A stretch of 64,000 nucleotides of DNA. Origin: Steinernema hermaphroditum. Its lineage: Eukaryota > Nematoda > Chromadorea > Rhabditida > Steinernematidae. The DNA lies in the NCBI GenBank assembly GCA_030435675.1, contig CM059624.1, forward strand, positions 5,170,769 to 5,234,768. The letters run 5' to 3'. Shown in pieces: positions 1 through 10,825 of the stretch. Position 1 is the stretch's first letter, and each line of letters opens with the position of its first letter. The position numbers were made by a program, and so were the translations under genes. The notes under the pieces were generated by a model. The model had not been told where the DNA came from, did no database searches, and saw only the letters and a list, made by a program, of their open reading frames with translations.

Positions 1-162
1 TGAGAAGATGAGTTTGGCACAGAATTGAAAAGGAAGCATCCTGGAAGCCACTCTCCTTTAACTCACGTGCGCCGTTTGATCGCTGAAGAAATGAATTTTT
101 ACCGGAACAATGGCCGTTTCGATGTCCCTACACCGAGTTCGGAAACAGCTCCATGGTTCTGA
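1..162 (+). CDS. 3' terminal exon of an unidentified gene (partial)
   Basis: The frame starting at base 4 stays open to a TGA at 160-162 and gives about 52 residues: a basic stretch (ELKRKHPGSHS), then RRLIAEEMNFYRNNGRFDVP, ending in APWF. A perfect AATAAA lies at 177-182, only 15 bases after the stop, as in compact nematode 3' UTRs. The frame has a stop at bases 1-3, so the exon probably begins at an acceptor within the first 25 bases (AG at 21-22) or just at the window edge. I do not recognise the family. Without upstream exons the function cannot be given. The stop followed closely by a poly(A) signal is the main support. Confidence 0.4.
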
Positions 163-176
163 GATATTGGAGATAA

Positions 177-182
177 AATAAA
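177..182 (+). terminator. Poly(A) signal AATAAA of the left-edge gene
   Basis: A perfect AATAAA hexamer lies 15 bases downstream of the TGA at 160-162 on the same strand. Confidence 0.5.
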
Positions 183-742
183 GGGAATCTCGGTTGTCAG
201 ATGTGGCGTTGAAATATCTGTCAATCGGTCCGAAATTTCAGGTTGAGGTTCTCGTGTTCTCTCTGCTCAGTAGATATATTGGCCCTATGATGACTAAGAA
301 TTCACGCATCGGTCATTCTAAACCGTCCCTTCAATCACTATAGGAAACACTTAACAAATTACATTTCTCAGTTCAGACCGTTGAAAGAAGCAGTTATAAC
401 TTCAAATTTAAAAAAAAACTCGAAATTACGACCGCTATGGAATAATAATTTTGTCGAACATGAACGTAGAAGACCAACTGGTCTAGTTTTATTCGATTAG
501 TGTCTACTGTCTAAATACATTCTGGAGCGGTCCACCGTCTTTTCCAAATTAATGGTTTGGAGGCATTTTCCAAAAATTTCCATTTTCCCGCATCCTTTGG
601 ATATCCCACTACGCCATGGATGGTCACTAAACATTTCTCACTTCTTTAGACTTGTGCTTAGGGTTGGCCACGATGTCATATGTACTATATTCTTCAGATT
701 ACAAGCTATATCAGAGTAAAAAGACGATAATAGAACTTACTG
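183..742. other. Gap with no assignable gene
   Basis: AT-rich sequence between the left-edge gene and the exon at 743-896. Any later exons of the minus-strand gene starting at 896 must lie here. One open stretch on the minus strand (about 27 codons ending in TAG near 517, after a possible acceptor near 603) is too weak to annotate. Confidence 0.4.
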
Positions 743-896
743 GAAACTCTTGCTGTTGACGACCCTTTGGGTCCCTTTCGACATAACGTGCACCATGACC
801 ACACGTCCAGAGCGCACTCACTATGTAGACAGCAACCAGTGTAGACCAGAGACAACAGTGCAACAGCGAGGACTTCCTTAGTTTAAAGGTCGCCAC
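743..896 (-). CDS. Possible first exon of a small secreted protein
   Basis: The minus-strand ATG at 896 opens a reading frame whose first ~35 residues resemble a signal peptide: a basic start (MATFKLRKSS), a hydrophobic core (LWSTLVAVYIVSALWTCG), then HGARYVERDPKGRQQQEFP. It runs into a good donor, CCA|GTAAGT, at the low-coordinate end in phase 0. After cleavage the remainder is short and polar with dibasic-like positions, which would suit a peptide precursor, but no partner exon could be fixed and no family is recognised. The gene lies about 360 bases downstream of the zinc-finger gene on the same strand. A chance open frame is possible. Confidence 0.3.
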
Positions 897-1255
897 ATTT
901 CCTCTTCCTCCGCGCCGTGTGATGAATTATCATGTCGGACACAAATCGCCGCCCCCAAATTACTTTTTGCGGACGGTCGGCGCATTCAAGAGAAGATCGA
1001 ATCAAGAGGAGCGGCTCTGTTGTTTAAAATACACAAAAACACATTGTCAATCGTCAATCATCATCTCGGAAATGGGTTTTTGGAATTTCGATTGTGAGTG
1101 TAAGTGCGGGATTGTTGCCGACGGAAATGTTGCACAACAACAGAGGCAGCAAACTATGACAATTTTGATGGGCAATGATGTGTAAGGTTCAGAAATATCA
1201 ACGATTTATGAGATCCGATTTGTGACAGAGGCATTGACAAACATAAAGTACGATA
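897..1255. other. Intergenic gap
   Basis: A + strand open frame at 919-1185 has no recognisable domain, no splice context and an unconvincing composition. I see nothing else between the zinc-finger stop and the next minus-strand exon. Confidence 0.4.
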
Positions 1256-2582
1256 CTATGGGTTGGCTGTCTTGTGTAGCCTCTTAGCATGAGCCAACAT
1301 GTTGCCTCTTGTGGAGAAAGCCGTTCCGCAGATGTCACACTGAAATGAATGTAGTATAATTATGATCATTTCTTGGCCCCATGAGACTGAAACAGCTCAA
1401 TTTTCTTCAAAGCATTCGTGGGAGAAATGGGAAATATAACGGAATCCGTCCGGTTTCGTGAATGTCCTCGAAAATGGCTTTGCAGATTACAGACTGTCTC
1501 AATGGGTGTGACAAAAAGGGCGTCTACTAGTCATTAGTCGAGAGGGTTTGCAAAACCATTTTCGAACTTTTAGTGGTGGGATCGGTCGGTTTTCGTTGTT
1601 CGTCATTTTGAGACCGGTCTTGCGACTGAATGTCCTCAAAAATGACTTTCTAGTCTTCTGTCTAGTATCCTTTTTTTGCCACCTTGTACAAGTAGTGCGA
1701 TACCGACTCCTTGTTAAGATCCTCACGGATTCTAACAATTAAAACTGTTGTAGTTCCTTTAAAATAAATTGTATAAAATAAATAAAATTAAAAAAATAAA
1801 AATGTGATAGTAATTCGTGGTTCCGTGCAGTTCTAACCTTAAAATCCTTCCTTCCTGTATGCACCACGTAGTGTCTATTCCTCTTCGACATTTCCTTGAA
1901 AGCTTTTCCACAGAACACACACTTGTGAGGCTGAGGATCGTGCTCCCTCAGGTGTTTCGTCAGTTGTCGCTTCGTGTGGAACATCATGTTACAGTGTTGC
2001 TGAACGGCTTTGGCTTCTTTGCTGTGTTCACGATTAGACTCACACTGTAGGTGCACTTGTAGGCCGATACCCATGGCCGACTCGGTCGACGTCGATTCTT
2101 CCGAGTGGATCCTGTGAAGTCGGCGGGTACGGTATCAATTTCCACGGGTGTGAGTTTCGACGTGTTCACAAGCTTTTTGAGTCAACAAATGAAGATCGAA
2201 GAATGTGACATACCACAGGAACGCAGTCCTCGGCCCAATTCGATGATGAGACGACGCTGACTACCGTACAGTTTGCGCCGATTCCAAAGTAGGGAGTCTG
2301 GTCTCCCTAATTGAGTGGTTACTGTAGTGTCATGGTAACTCGAACCTGATGAAAGTCGCCGTCATTTAGAATGTCGGGCAGCTCTCCTTCGTGGCAGTCC
2401 ACACCAGTCCAAGTGTCAGGGTTGTGCAGGACGTAGCTATGCGTATTTTGGAGGTGGGTGCTGGAATCATCGACGCTGCCGAGGAGATCGTCCTCCTTCC
2501 TCTGAAAAGTGCTATTATTGTTTGTTTTTGCACAGTCAAGTTGCCATGTCGGATAAGCCGAGTGCTGGGAGGAAAGGATCAT
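1256..2582 (-). CDS. C2H2 zinc-finger protein
   Basis: Predicted exons (minus): 2582-2346, 2172-2044, 1999-1838 and 1339-1256, all joined in phase 0, about 203 residues. The last two exons encode adjacent fingers. One is KCVFCGKAF-x5-RNRHYVVHTG; the next begins at the splice (DFK|CDICGTAF) and ends LAHAKRLH, separated by a TGRKDFK-type linker. A first, degenerate finger spans the 2044/1999 junction: its two cysteines are five residues apart rather than two or four, but the F, L and HLREH positions are normal. The N-terminal exon is acidic and Ser/Asp-rich with no known domain. The family role would be sequence-specific DNA or RNA binding in the nucleus; the target is unknown. The start at 2582 is the least certain point, since the frame stays open upstream. 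The 498-nt last intron is long for this locus. Confidence 0.7.
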
Positions 2583-3115
2583 TGTCCGACATGCTTGGGC
2601 ACTCAGGGTCTGTTCCTGAAAACACCACTGAGCTGAGGGGTCTCGTCTGGGGCTATGAAGTGAATTGTCAGGCACCGCCAAAGGAAGAACAACAAGGGCA
2701 GCTCGGTGACATGCGGCGCAAAGAGAGAAGCAAGCTGATGTGGCACGTGCTCACCTGGGAGATTAGCGAGACGCTGGGGAGTAATTAGACTGCACGTGAC
2801 TCGCGCTGAAACGCCAATTAAAAGGATATTTCGGGAAATTTTGGCGTCGAACGTAATTGGACTTTGTAGGCACGTTGCGGTCTATGATCCCTTAAAGCGT
2901 AGGTATCCGGTGTCATGAGACGTTAGCTACGAAGTCAACTATCGTCTCAACAGCATAAACACATTCTTTATATGCGACGGCAAAATCAACGGAAGAAAAC
3001 TCAGATATTCATCGCGTTTCTTCCAGCTATCGGTTTCTTGTCATCGAGCGATTCGGGTTCCATGTCCACTTGCCTGTAGCGAATGATCGATATCTGGAAA
3101 GCAAACGGTGAAAAG
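2583..3115. other. Intergenic region
   Basis: Divider between the zinc-finger gene's 5' side and the 3' end of the phosphatase-like gene. Open frames here (2522-2788 and 3083-3334 on +) overlap real minus-strand exons or lack any domain. No gene is assigned. Confidence 0.4.
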
Positions 3116-4326
3116 TTAAGTGAAAACGCTATAACCGACTTTTTCCGAGTTCGCATCAACGACCAAGACAGCGGCCATGTTCCTGAAGTTGTCGAGATAC
3201 GAAACGGCCGACCATACGGTGAGCATATGCAGGGGCAAATTGAGAACGCCGTCATTGACGAGTTGCCGACTTCTGATGATTCCTTGAATGCTGTTTCTTC
3301 GGCAGAATTCTTCGACATCCGACTCGCTGAATAGCGGCGATCCGTCGTTGAGCATTTCGGGAATCAGCGCTGACAATTTGCCCTTGGAAGCTTCAGATCT
3401 GAGACACGCCCACTGACATTCCTGTAGAAGACCAATACTACTAAAGACACAGATTCCTTCTTCTTACAAGGGTGAGCGCCAACTCCCAAGGCATCACAGC
3501 TGGCCGCTCAACCTTCCTCAGTTGAGAGATTCCTCCACGCATGAGCTCCGGACCGATACCGCCATGTACACAGAAGTAGCGATTGTCGATTACAGCGGCC
3601 AGCGGCAACTTCGTGAAGATTCTTTCCAGTGCCATCCACACAAAAGCGTTCTGCATCAGATTCCGCTGCGTGAGACCGCTGATGAATCCGTGTGCCTTCA
3701 TCATCTCGGGGTCCTCGAGATTTCCCTTCAGCAAATACACATTGAACGGATACTTGACCTTCAGAGCGAGAAGAAGAAAGAGTGTTTCGTGTGGGGCAAA
3801 GCCCTGACCGCCGTAATTTCCCAGGAAGACGTAACTCTTCGAAGGGGGAGTGTCGGCAAGGCTGAGAAGCGTGATGAGCGTGTCGCCTTGTCCGTGTAGA
3901 TCTCCAACGATGCACTGAGGCGACTAAAATAAACAACGATCCGATTAAGCGTAAGGAACCTGGAAACAATACCGGCAGCTCAAGAACAGTTTTTTCCGCC
4001 TCCAGAAGTTCTTCGGCATCTCGTAGCATCGCCAAAATCTGAACAAAAATATAAGTTGGGTCAATAAATAGTGTACTTACCGGCCTAGAATGATACACCG
4101 GAGGCGATCCATCGGTGTACGCAAAGATAAATGCCCATATACCTCGGATGATTGCGTCGACGTCGATATTCTCGCATCGCAGATTAAGAATAGGGTCGAG
4201 ACCTGTCAGCTTCGGAGAATTGGTTGAGAACGGCTTCGGAAGCTCTTCTGCGATGACGCTCGACGGATGTATCGAGTTGCCCACGGAGCTCTGATCGTAC
4301 AGCCTGGAACTTACTGAATTGCCCAT
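3116..4326 (-). CDS. PP1-like serine/threonine pseudophosphatase
   Basis: Exons (minus) 4326-4081, 4038-3973, 3923-3468 and 3421-3116; all junctions phase 0; 357 residues. The whole fold of the PPP family is recognisable: an acidic N-terminal helix region, ELPSPQCIVGDLHGQ (residues 103-116), FLGNYGGQG (137-145), YLLKGNLED (167-175), CVHGG (222-226) and a C-terminal TVWSAVSY strand. Compared with PP1, GDxHG and the HGG histidine (H224) are kept. GDYVDRG has become GNYGGQG, RGNHE has become KGNLE (the catalytic His is Leu), and RAHQ has become RSRQ (a metal His lost). Two metal ligands, the proton donor and the phosphate-binding Arg are therefore gone, so catalysis is unlikely. The start gives MGNSVSS, a fit to an N-myristoylation signal. 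The reading frame is intact, which argues for a kept non-catalytic role rather than decay; the role is unknown. Confidence 0.82.
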
Positions 4327-4625
4327 TAACGACTGGTCACTAAATGACAGAAGTAGAAAATGAACTATGCGCTCATTTCTTTGCTTTGCAAAAAGCGGAT
4401 GGCGTCTATCAGACACCAGAGACAGTTTTCACCGTCGTTTGCAAGACCAGGCAAGAACGCACTCGCTTGCATTGAGTTGACACTCCAGCCATGCTTTTCC
4501 TTGAATTTCTGTTTCACTTTTTTATTTGCTTGCGAATCAACCGCTCTCTCCAACACCACACATATTTGAACAACACATTGCATGTGGTACCACATTCTGC
4601 CGATCTTATCAGTCTAGTTGCGTTT

Positions 4626-7600
4626 TCACAGTAAGCTACGTGCGCCGTTCTCCTTTGGTTTTCCGCTCTGAAGCGTTAAGCATATAGCAAATGGCATATC
4701 ACACAGGAAGTAAACTTACGGCGTTCTCATTGCTGTTCTTGTTGTGGTGAGTAGATTCCGTCGGTTCTTTGTTTTTTGAGCTTTCTTTCTTCGAGATCTG
4801 TTTTTCAGAGTCGCTCTTCTTTAAACTCTCTTCTTTCGAACTCTCCTTGAAACTTCGCTTTTTCGGATGTTCTTTCTTCAATTTCTTTTTCTTCGAACTC
4901 TTCTTATTGGAATCGCTCTTCTTTACTCGTTCCTCCTTCAGACTTTCCTTCTTCAAGCTTTCTTCCTTCGAGCTTTGCTTTTCAGACTCACTTTTCTTCA
5001 AACTCTCTTCCTTTAAACTTCGCTTCTTCGAGCGTTCTTTCTTCGATTTCTTTTTCTTCGACTTCTTCTTATCGGAATCGTTTTTCTTTAATTCTTCCTC
5101 CTTGATACTTGCATTCTTCGATCTTTTCTTATTGGAGTCGCTCTTCTTCAACTCTTCCTCTTTCAGACTTTCCTTTTTCGGCGTTTTTTGTTTCTGTGGC
5201 TTCAAATTGTCGCCCTCCTTTTGCTCGCTCATTTTCATTCCTTCAGCCTTCTTCTCTCTTTCCGGTTTCGCGTCATTCTTTTTCTCTTCTCCCGTCTTTT
5301 TCTTTGCGCCAGACTTGTCTTCAGTCTTTCTTTCTTCTCGTGCTTTCTTCCCTTCCCCGGGTTGAGCGTCAGCCTCCTTATTGTCTTCCGTCTTCTCCTT
5401 CACTCCGGACTTATGTTCTGCCTTCTTCTCTTCTCTTGATTTCTTATCCACTCCTGCCTTGTCTTTAGCTTTCTTCTCCACTTCAGACTTATGTTCTGCT
5501 TTCTTCTCTTCTCTCGGTTTCTTCTCCACCCCTGATTTGTCTTCTGCTTTCTTCTCTTCTCTCGGTTTCTTCTCAACTCCAGACGCATCTTCAGTCTTCT
5601 TTTTTTCTCTCGTTTTTTTCTCCACCGCGGACTTGTTTTCAGCTTTCTTTTCTTCTCCCGGTTTCTCCTGCACTCCGGACTTATGTTCTGCCTTCTCATC
5701 TTCTGTCGGTTTCTTCTCCACTTCAGACTTGTCTTCGGCTTTCTTTTCTTCTCCCGGTTTCTCCTTCACTCCGGACTTATGTTCTACCTTCTTTGCTTCT
5801 TTCATTTTCTTCTCCGCTCCTGATTTGTCGTCTGCTTTCTTCTCTTCTTTCTTCTCCACTCCTGCCTTGTTTGCAGTCTTCTTACCTTCTTTCGGTTTCT
5901 TTTCTACTCCTGCCTTGTCTTCTGTCTTCTTCTCCTCTCTCGGTTTCTTCTCCACTCCTGCCTTGTCTTCAGTCTTCTTATCTTCTTTCGGTTTCTTATC
6001 CACTCCTGGCTTGTCTGCGGCTTTCTTCTCTTCTTTCGGTTTCTTCACCACCTCGGATTTGTTTTCTTCTCCCGGTTTCTCCTTCACTCCGGACTTATGT
6101 TCTACCTGCTTTTCTTCCTTCATTTTCTTCTCCACTCCAGATGTATCTTCAGTCTTCTTTTCTTCTTTCGGTTTCTTATCCACTACTCCTGGCTTGTCTG
6201 CGGCTTTCTTCTCTTCTTTCGGTTTCTCCACCATCCCGGACTTGTCTTCAGCTTTCTTTTCTTCTTTCGGTCTCTTCTCCACTTCAGACTTATGTTCTGC
6301 CTCCTTTTCTTCCTTCATTTTCTTCTCCACTCCAGACGTATCTTCAGTCTTCTTTTCTTCTTTCGGTTTCTTATCCACTACTCCTGGCTTGTCTGCGGCT
6401 TTCTTCTCTTCTTTCGGTTTCTTCACCACCTCGGATTTGTTTTCTTCTCCCGGTTTCTCCTTCACTCCGGACTTATGTTCTACCTTCCTTTCTTCTTTCA
6501 TTTTCTTCTTCATTCCAGACGTATCTTCAGTCTTCTTATCTTCTTTCCGTTTCTTCTCCACTCCAGACTTGTCTTCTGCTTTATTTTCTTCTCCCGGTTT
6601 CTCCTTCACTCCGGACTTATGTTCTACCTTCTTTTCTTCTTTCATTTTTTTCTCCCCTCCAGACGTATCTTCAGTCTTCTTATCTTCTCTCGGTTTCTTA
6701 TCCACTCCTGACTTGTCTGCGGCTTTCTTCTCTTCTTTCGGTTTCTTCACCATCCCGGACTTGTCTTCAGCTTTCTTTTCTTCTTTCGGTCTCTTCTCCA
6801 CCTCAGACTTATGTTCTGCCTTCTTCTCTTCTCTCGGTTTCTTCTCCCCTCCAGACGTATCTTCAGTCTTCTTATCTTCTCTCGGTTTCTTATCCACTCC
6901 TGACTTGTCTTCAGCTTTCTTCTCTTCTTTCGGTTTCTTCACCACCTCGGATTTGTCTTCAGCTTTCTTCTCTTCTTTCGGTTTCTTCACCATCCCGGAC
7001 TTGTCTTCAGCTTTCTTTTCTTCTTTCGGTCTCTTCTCCACCTCAGACTTATGTTCTGCCTTCTTCTCTTCTCTCGGTTTCTTCTCCCCTCCAGACGTAT
7101 CTTCAGTCTTCTTATCTTCTCTCGGTTTCTTATCCACTCCTGACTTGTCTTCAGCTTTCTTCTCTTCTTTCGGTTTCTTCACCACCTCGGATTTGTCTTC
7201 AGCTTTCTTCTCTTCTTTCGGTTTCTTCACCATCCCGGACTTGTCTTCAGCTTTCTTTTCTTCTTTCGGTCTCTTCTCCACCTCAGACTTATGTTCTGCC
7301 TTCTTCTCTTCTCTCGGTTTCTTCTCCCCTCCAGACGTATCTTCAGTCTTCTTATCTTCTCTCGGTTTCTTATCCACTCCTGACTTGTCTTCAGCTTTCT
7401 TTTCTTCTCCCTGTTTCTCCTTCACTCCGGGCGTATGTTCTACCTTCTTTTCTTCTTTCATTTTTTTCTCCCCTCCAGACGTATCTTCAGTCTTCTTATC
7501 TTCTCTCGGTTTCTTATCCACTCCTGACTTGTCTGCGGCTTTCTTCTCTTCTTTCGGTTTCTTCACCACCTCGGATTTGTCTTCAGCTTTCTTCTCTTCT

Positions 7601-9004
7601 TTCGGTTTCTTCACCATCCCGGGCTTGTCTTCAGCTTTCTTTTCTTCTTTCGGTCTCTTCTCCACCTCAGACTTATGTTCTGCCTTCTTCTCTTCTCTCG
7701 GTTTCTTCTCCCCTCCAGACGTATCTTCAGTCTTCTTATCTTCTCTCGGTTTCTTATCCACTCCTGACTTGTCTTCGGCTTTCTTCTCTTCTTTCGGTTT
7801 CTTCACCACCTCGGATTTGTCTTCAGCTTTCTTCTCTTCTTTCGGTTTCTTCACCATCCCGGGCTTGTCTTCAGCTTTCTTTTCTTCTTTCGGTCTCTTC
7901 TCCACCTCAGACTTATGTTCTGCCTTCTTCTCTTCTCTCGGTTTCTTCTCCCCTCCAGACGTATCTTCAGTCTTCTTATCTTCTCTCGGTTTCTTATCCA
8001 CTCCTGACTTGTCTGCGGCTTTCTTCTCTTCTTTCGGTTTCTTCACCACCTCGGATTTGTCTGCGGCTTTCTTCTCTTCTTTCGGTTTCTCCACCATCCC
8101 GGACTCGTCTTTAGCTTTCTTTTCTTCTTTCGGTCTCTTCTCCACTTCAGACTTATGTTCTGCCTTCTTTTCTTCTCTCGTTTTTTTCTCCACCGCAGAC
8201 TTGTCTTCAGCTTTCTTTTCTTCTCCCGGTTTCTCCTTCACTCCGGACTTATGTTTTACCTTCTTTTCTTCTTTCAATTTCTTCTCCACTCCAGATGCAT
8301 CTTCAGTCTTCTTTTCTTCTCTCGTTTTTTTCTCCACCGCGAACTTGTCTTCGACTTTCTTCTCCATCCCGGACTTCTCCGCAGGTTTGCTCTCTTCTCT
8401 CGATTTCTTCTCCGTTTCAGACTTATGTTCTGCCTTCTTCTCTTCTTTCGGTTTCTCCTTCACCCGAGACTTCCCTTCAGCGTCGGTCTTCTTTTGCTCC
8501 CGTGGTTTTTTTTCATTATCGTGCTCATCGCCTTCCTTCTTTTCTTCTTCCGCTTGCTTTTCATCGTTGGCTTTTTTCTCGACATCAGGTTCCTCATCGT
8601 CCTTTTCTTCGTCTTCTGCCTTTTTCACATCATTGGGCTCTTTGTTGGCTTTCTTCTCTTCTTCCGCCTGTTTTTCTTTCTCTACTCTTTTCTCATCGCC
8701 ATTCTTCTTTTCTCCTTCGGGGTTGACCTTCTTGGAAGATTCGGTCATATCAATGTTTGGCTCTACATCCAACTCGCTTCCATTCCGTGCCAGCTCTTTC
8801 GCACCCGGTTTCTAAACAAATGTCTCGAACTCGTTGACGGAAGCACAATTCAACCTGCTCCTTTTCACTGATGATCGCAGAGGGCTTCGGCGCGGGAGTC
8901 GCTGGAAGATTCAACGGCAATGATTCCTTCTTGTTCTTCTTCTTAGCTCCGCAACCGAGGAGCGTTGGAACAGTAAAAACGGCTATTATCAAGACCTGCA
9001 ACAT
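4626..9004 (-). CDS. Giant Lys/Glu-rich repeat protein with N-terminal membrane segment (copy 1)
   Basis: Exons (minus) 9004-8855, 8811-4720 and 4667-4626; phase 0 throughout; 1427 residues from the ATG at 9004. Residues 1-18 are hydrophobic (MLQVLIIAVFTVPTLLGCG), followed at once by AKKKNKK; by the positive-inside rule this may be a membrane anchor with the rest cytosolic, or a signal peptide. From about residue 60 on, roughly 1000 residues are imperfect repeats of a 14-15 residue unit of the form KKPKEEKKAEDKSGV. A Ser/Lys-rich tail follows (KKESLKEEELKKSDSNKK). No enzyme motif is present. The composition resembles KKEE-type repeats of microtubule-binding proteins, but no function is inferred. 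The start may instead be the ATG at 9040 or 9073. The gene at 9381-10603 is a shorter paralog sharing exon structure, 5' flank and 3' end. Confidence 0.75.
6770..7400. repeat. Perfect 240-bp higher-order tandem repeat inside the Lys/Glu-rich gene
   Basis: Blocks beginning near 6781, 7021 and 7261 are identical base for base over the stretches I compared, giving a 240-bp (80-codon) unit present about 2.6 times. Less perfect copies continue on both sides (about 6240-8160). The unit is made of five to six of the smaller 42-45 bp repeats. The perfect period keeps the reading frame. Confidence 0.85.
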
Positions 9005-9380
9005 AAAAACCGATGAGAACAAGGGGGCATAAACATACATGGACGAGCACACCGAGAGAGAGCATTGTTTCACTCCGATCGACCAACTTGGGGGTTTGCA
9101 AACGACGAAGTGGAGTCGTTTGAAAGGAGAGTGGTGTCACATGGTTTGGATGTACATTGAACTTCTAGCAGTCTACGCAAAAATTAGACAACTGCAAATC
9201 TGGCATGTATGCCCTCAGAATGCACTCACTCTCACTGAACACTCCCGTCATGCTTCTTCCTGAATTTCAACTTTGAGGTTCCTGTATGTTTTACTTTTCT
9301 TTATTTGTCTGGAAATCGAATGCTATTTCCTACACCACACAATCATATATTTGAACAACACATTGCATCTGTTACGAAGT
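9005..9380. other. Promoter/3' flank between the two repeat genes
   Basis: Bases about 9041-9135 match 10641-10735 nearly exactly (GAGCACACCGAGAGAGAGCA and the following 70 bases), so the duplication includes the 5' flank of both genes. Bases about 9240-9375 match the 3' flank of the other copy (about 4480-4600). No separate gene is seen. Confidence 0.6.
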
Positions 9381-10603
9381 TCACTTTCTCGCAGATTTCT
9401 TTGGGCCGCTCGCGTCGTTCTCTTTCGGTTCTTCGCTCTGAAACATTAAGCATATAGTGTGCAAAAAGTATGGGGAGAAAACTTACGACGTTCTCATCGC
9501 TCTTCTTGGTATAGTGGGTCAATTCCGTCGCCGATTTTTCCATATTCTTTTTCGAGCCTTCTTTCTTGGAATTCTCCTTCTTCAAATTTTCCTTCTTTGA
9601 TCTTTCCTTGCTTCCTTTCTTCGATTTCCCTTTATTCATGTTTTCTCTCTTCAACTCTTCGCTCTTGGAACTTTCCTTCTTGGAGCGGCTCTGTTTTGCA
9701 CCGCCTTTCTTTACACCATCTCCCTTCGAGTTTTCCTTCTCGGATTTCTCTTTCTTGGCAGCTTCCTTTTTGGAATTGGCCTTTTTGATACTTGACTTCT
9801 TCGATCCATCTTTCTTCAAATTCTCTTTCTTCGACCTTTCCTTCTTTGATTTCTCTTTTTTTGAACTTTCTTTTTTGGAATTTTCCTTCTTGAGGTGCTC
9901 TTTATTCGAGGCACTGCTCTTGGATTTCTTCTTCCCTGCATCATTGCATTTCAACGATTTTTCTTTGTTTGACTTCAACTTCTCGCCCTGTTTCTGCATG
10001 TTCTCCTTTTCCTCTTTTTGCGTCTTCTTTTCTTCTTGTGACCGACGCTCCTTGTCAGGCTTATTTTTCGCTTCTTCAACCTTTTTTTCTTCATTTGCTT
10101 TTTTTTGCTCGTTGGTTTTTTCTTCAATCTTCTGTTCTCCATGTGCTTCTTTCTCCTCGTTCGGCTTCTCTCCAGCCTTCTTTTCTTCGACAGGCTTATT
10201 GTCGTCCTTCTTTTCTTCAGCAGGCTTATTATCGTCCTTCTTTTCTTCAGCAGGCTTATTATCCGCCTTCTTTCCTTCTTCCACTTTCTTATCCCCACCG
10301 GGTTTAGTAATCACTTTATTCTCCCCTTCCTGGCTAACTTTCTGGGAAGGTTCCATCATATCAATGTTTGGCTCCACATCTAATTCGCTTCCATTCCGCG
10401 CCGGCTCTTTCTCACCGGGTTTCTAAACAAATGTTTCGAAGATGTTGACGGAAGCGGAGTTCAACCTGCTCCTTTTCACTGATGATCGCGGACGGTTTCG
10501 GTACAGGCTTCACTGCCAGCGCCAACGACTCCTTCTTCTTCTTAGCTCCGCAACCGGGGAGCGCAGCAACAAACACAACAGCTAGTGCCAATGACTGTAG
10601 CAT
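9381..10603 (-). CDS. Lys/Glu-rich protein with N-terminal membrane segment (copy 2)
   Basis: Exons (minus) 10603-10466, 10422-9487 and 9437-9381; phase 0; 376 residues from the ATG at 10603 (10639 or 10699 are other possible starts). Residues 1-18 form a hydrophobic segment (MLQSLALAVVFVAALPGCG) followed by AKKKKES. Residues about 20-46 match copy 1 closely, including the SAIISEKEQ end of exon 1. The junction to KPGEKEPARNGSELDVEPNI is conserved in both. The middle is K/E-rich with short repeats (AEEKKDDNKP three times), then a Lys/Ser tail (KKESSKKEKSKKERSKK). The last exon begins SEEPKENDA, parallel to SGKPKENGA in copy 1. The short repeat tract, against about 1000 residues in copy 1, shows that repeat expansion came after the gene duplication, or that this copy contracted. 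The function is unknown. Confidence 0.72.
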
Positions 10604-10825
10604 AAAAGCGGATGAGAACAAGAGGGCGTAAACATACATGGACGAGCACACCGAGAGAGAGCATCGTTTCACTCCGATCGACCAACTTGGGGGTTGCAAA
10701 CGACGAAGTGGAGTCTGCTGAAAGGAGAGTGGTGCTGCTTCGGTTTCAGACGTCTACAGAACGTTTGTCTGTATGAGCAAAGATAAAACAAGTGACAATC
10801 TCAAAGTCTTGCATTCTTATAACGC
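10604..10825. other. 5' flank of repeat gene copy 2
   Basis: Contains the duplicated promoter-side block (10641-10735). Nothing else is recognised. Confidence 0.45.

Noticed and set aside
4365..4595. Minus-strand frame of 76 residues between the pseudophosphatase and the repeat gene
   Set aside because: This stretch aligns with the 3' flank of the paralogous repeat gene (9240-9375), where no frame is kept, so it is 3' UTR rather than coding.
5381..8815. A 1144-codon open frame on the + strand opposite the Lys/Glu-rich gene (SSLGFFSTPDLSSAFF-type repeats)
   Set aside because: It is the antisense of a repeat built from few codons. The repeat unit happens to lack antisense stops, so the whole array stays open. 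There are no splice signals, start context or sensible composition on that strand.
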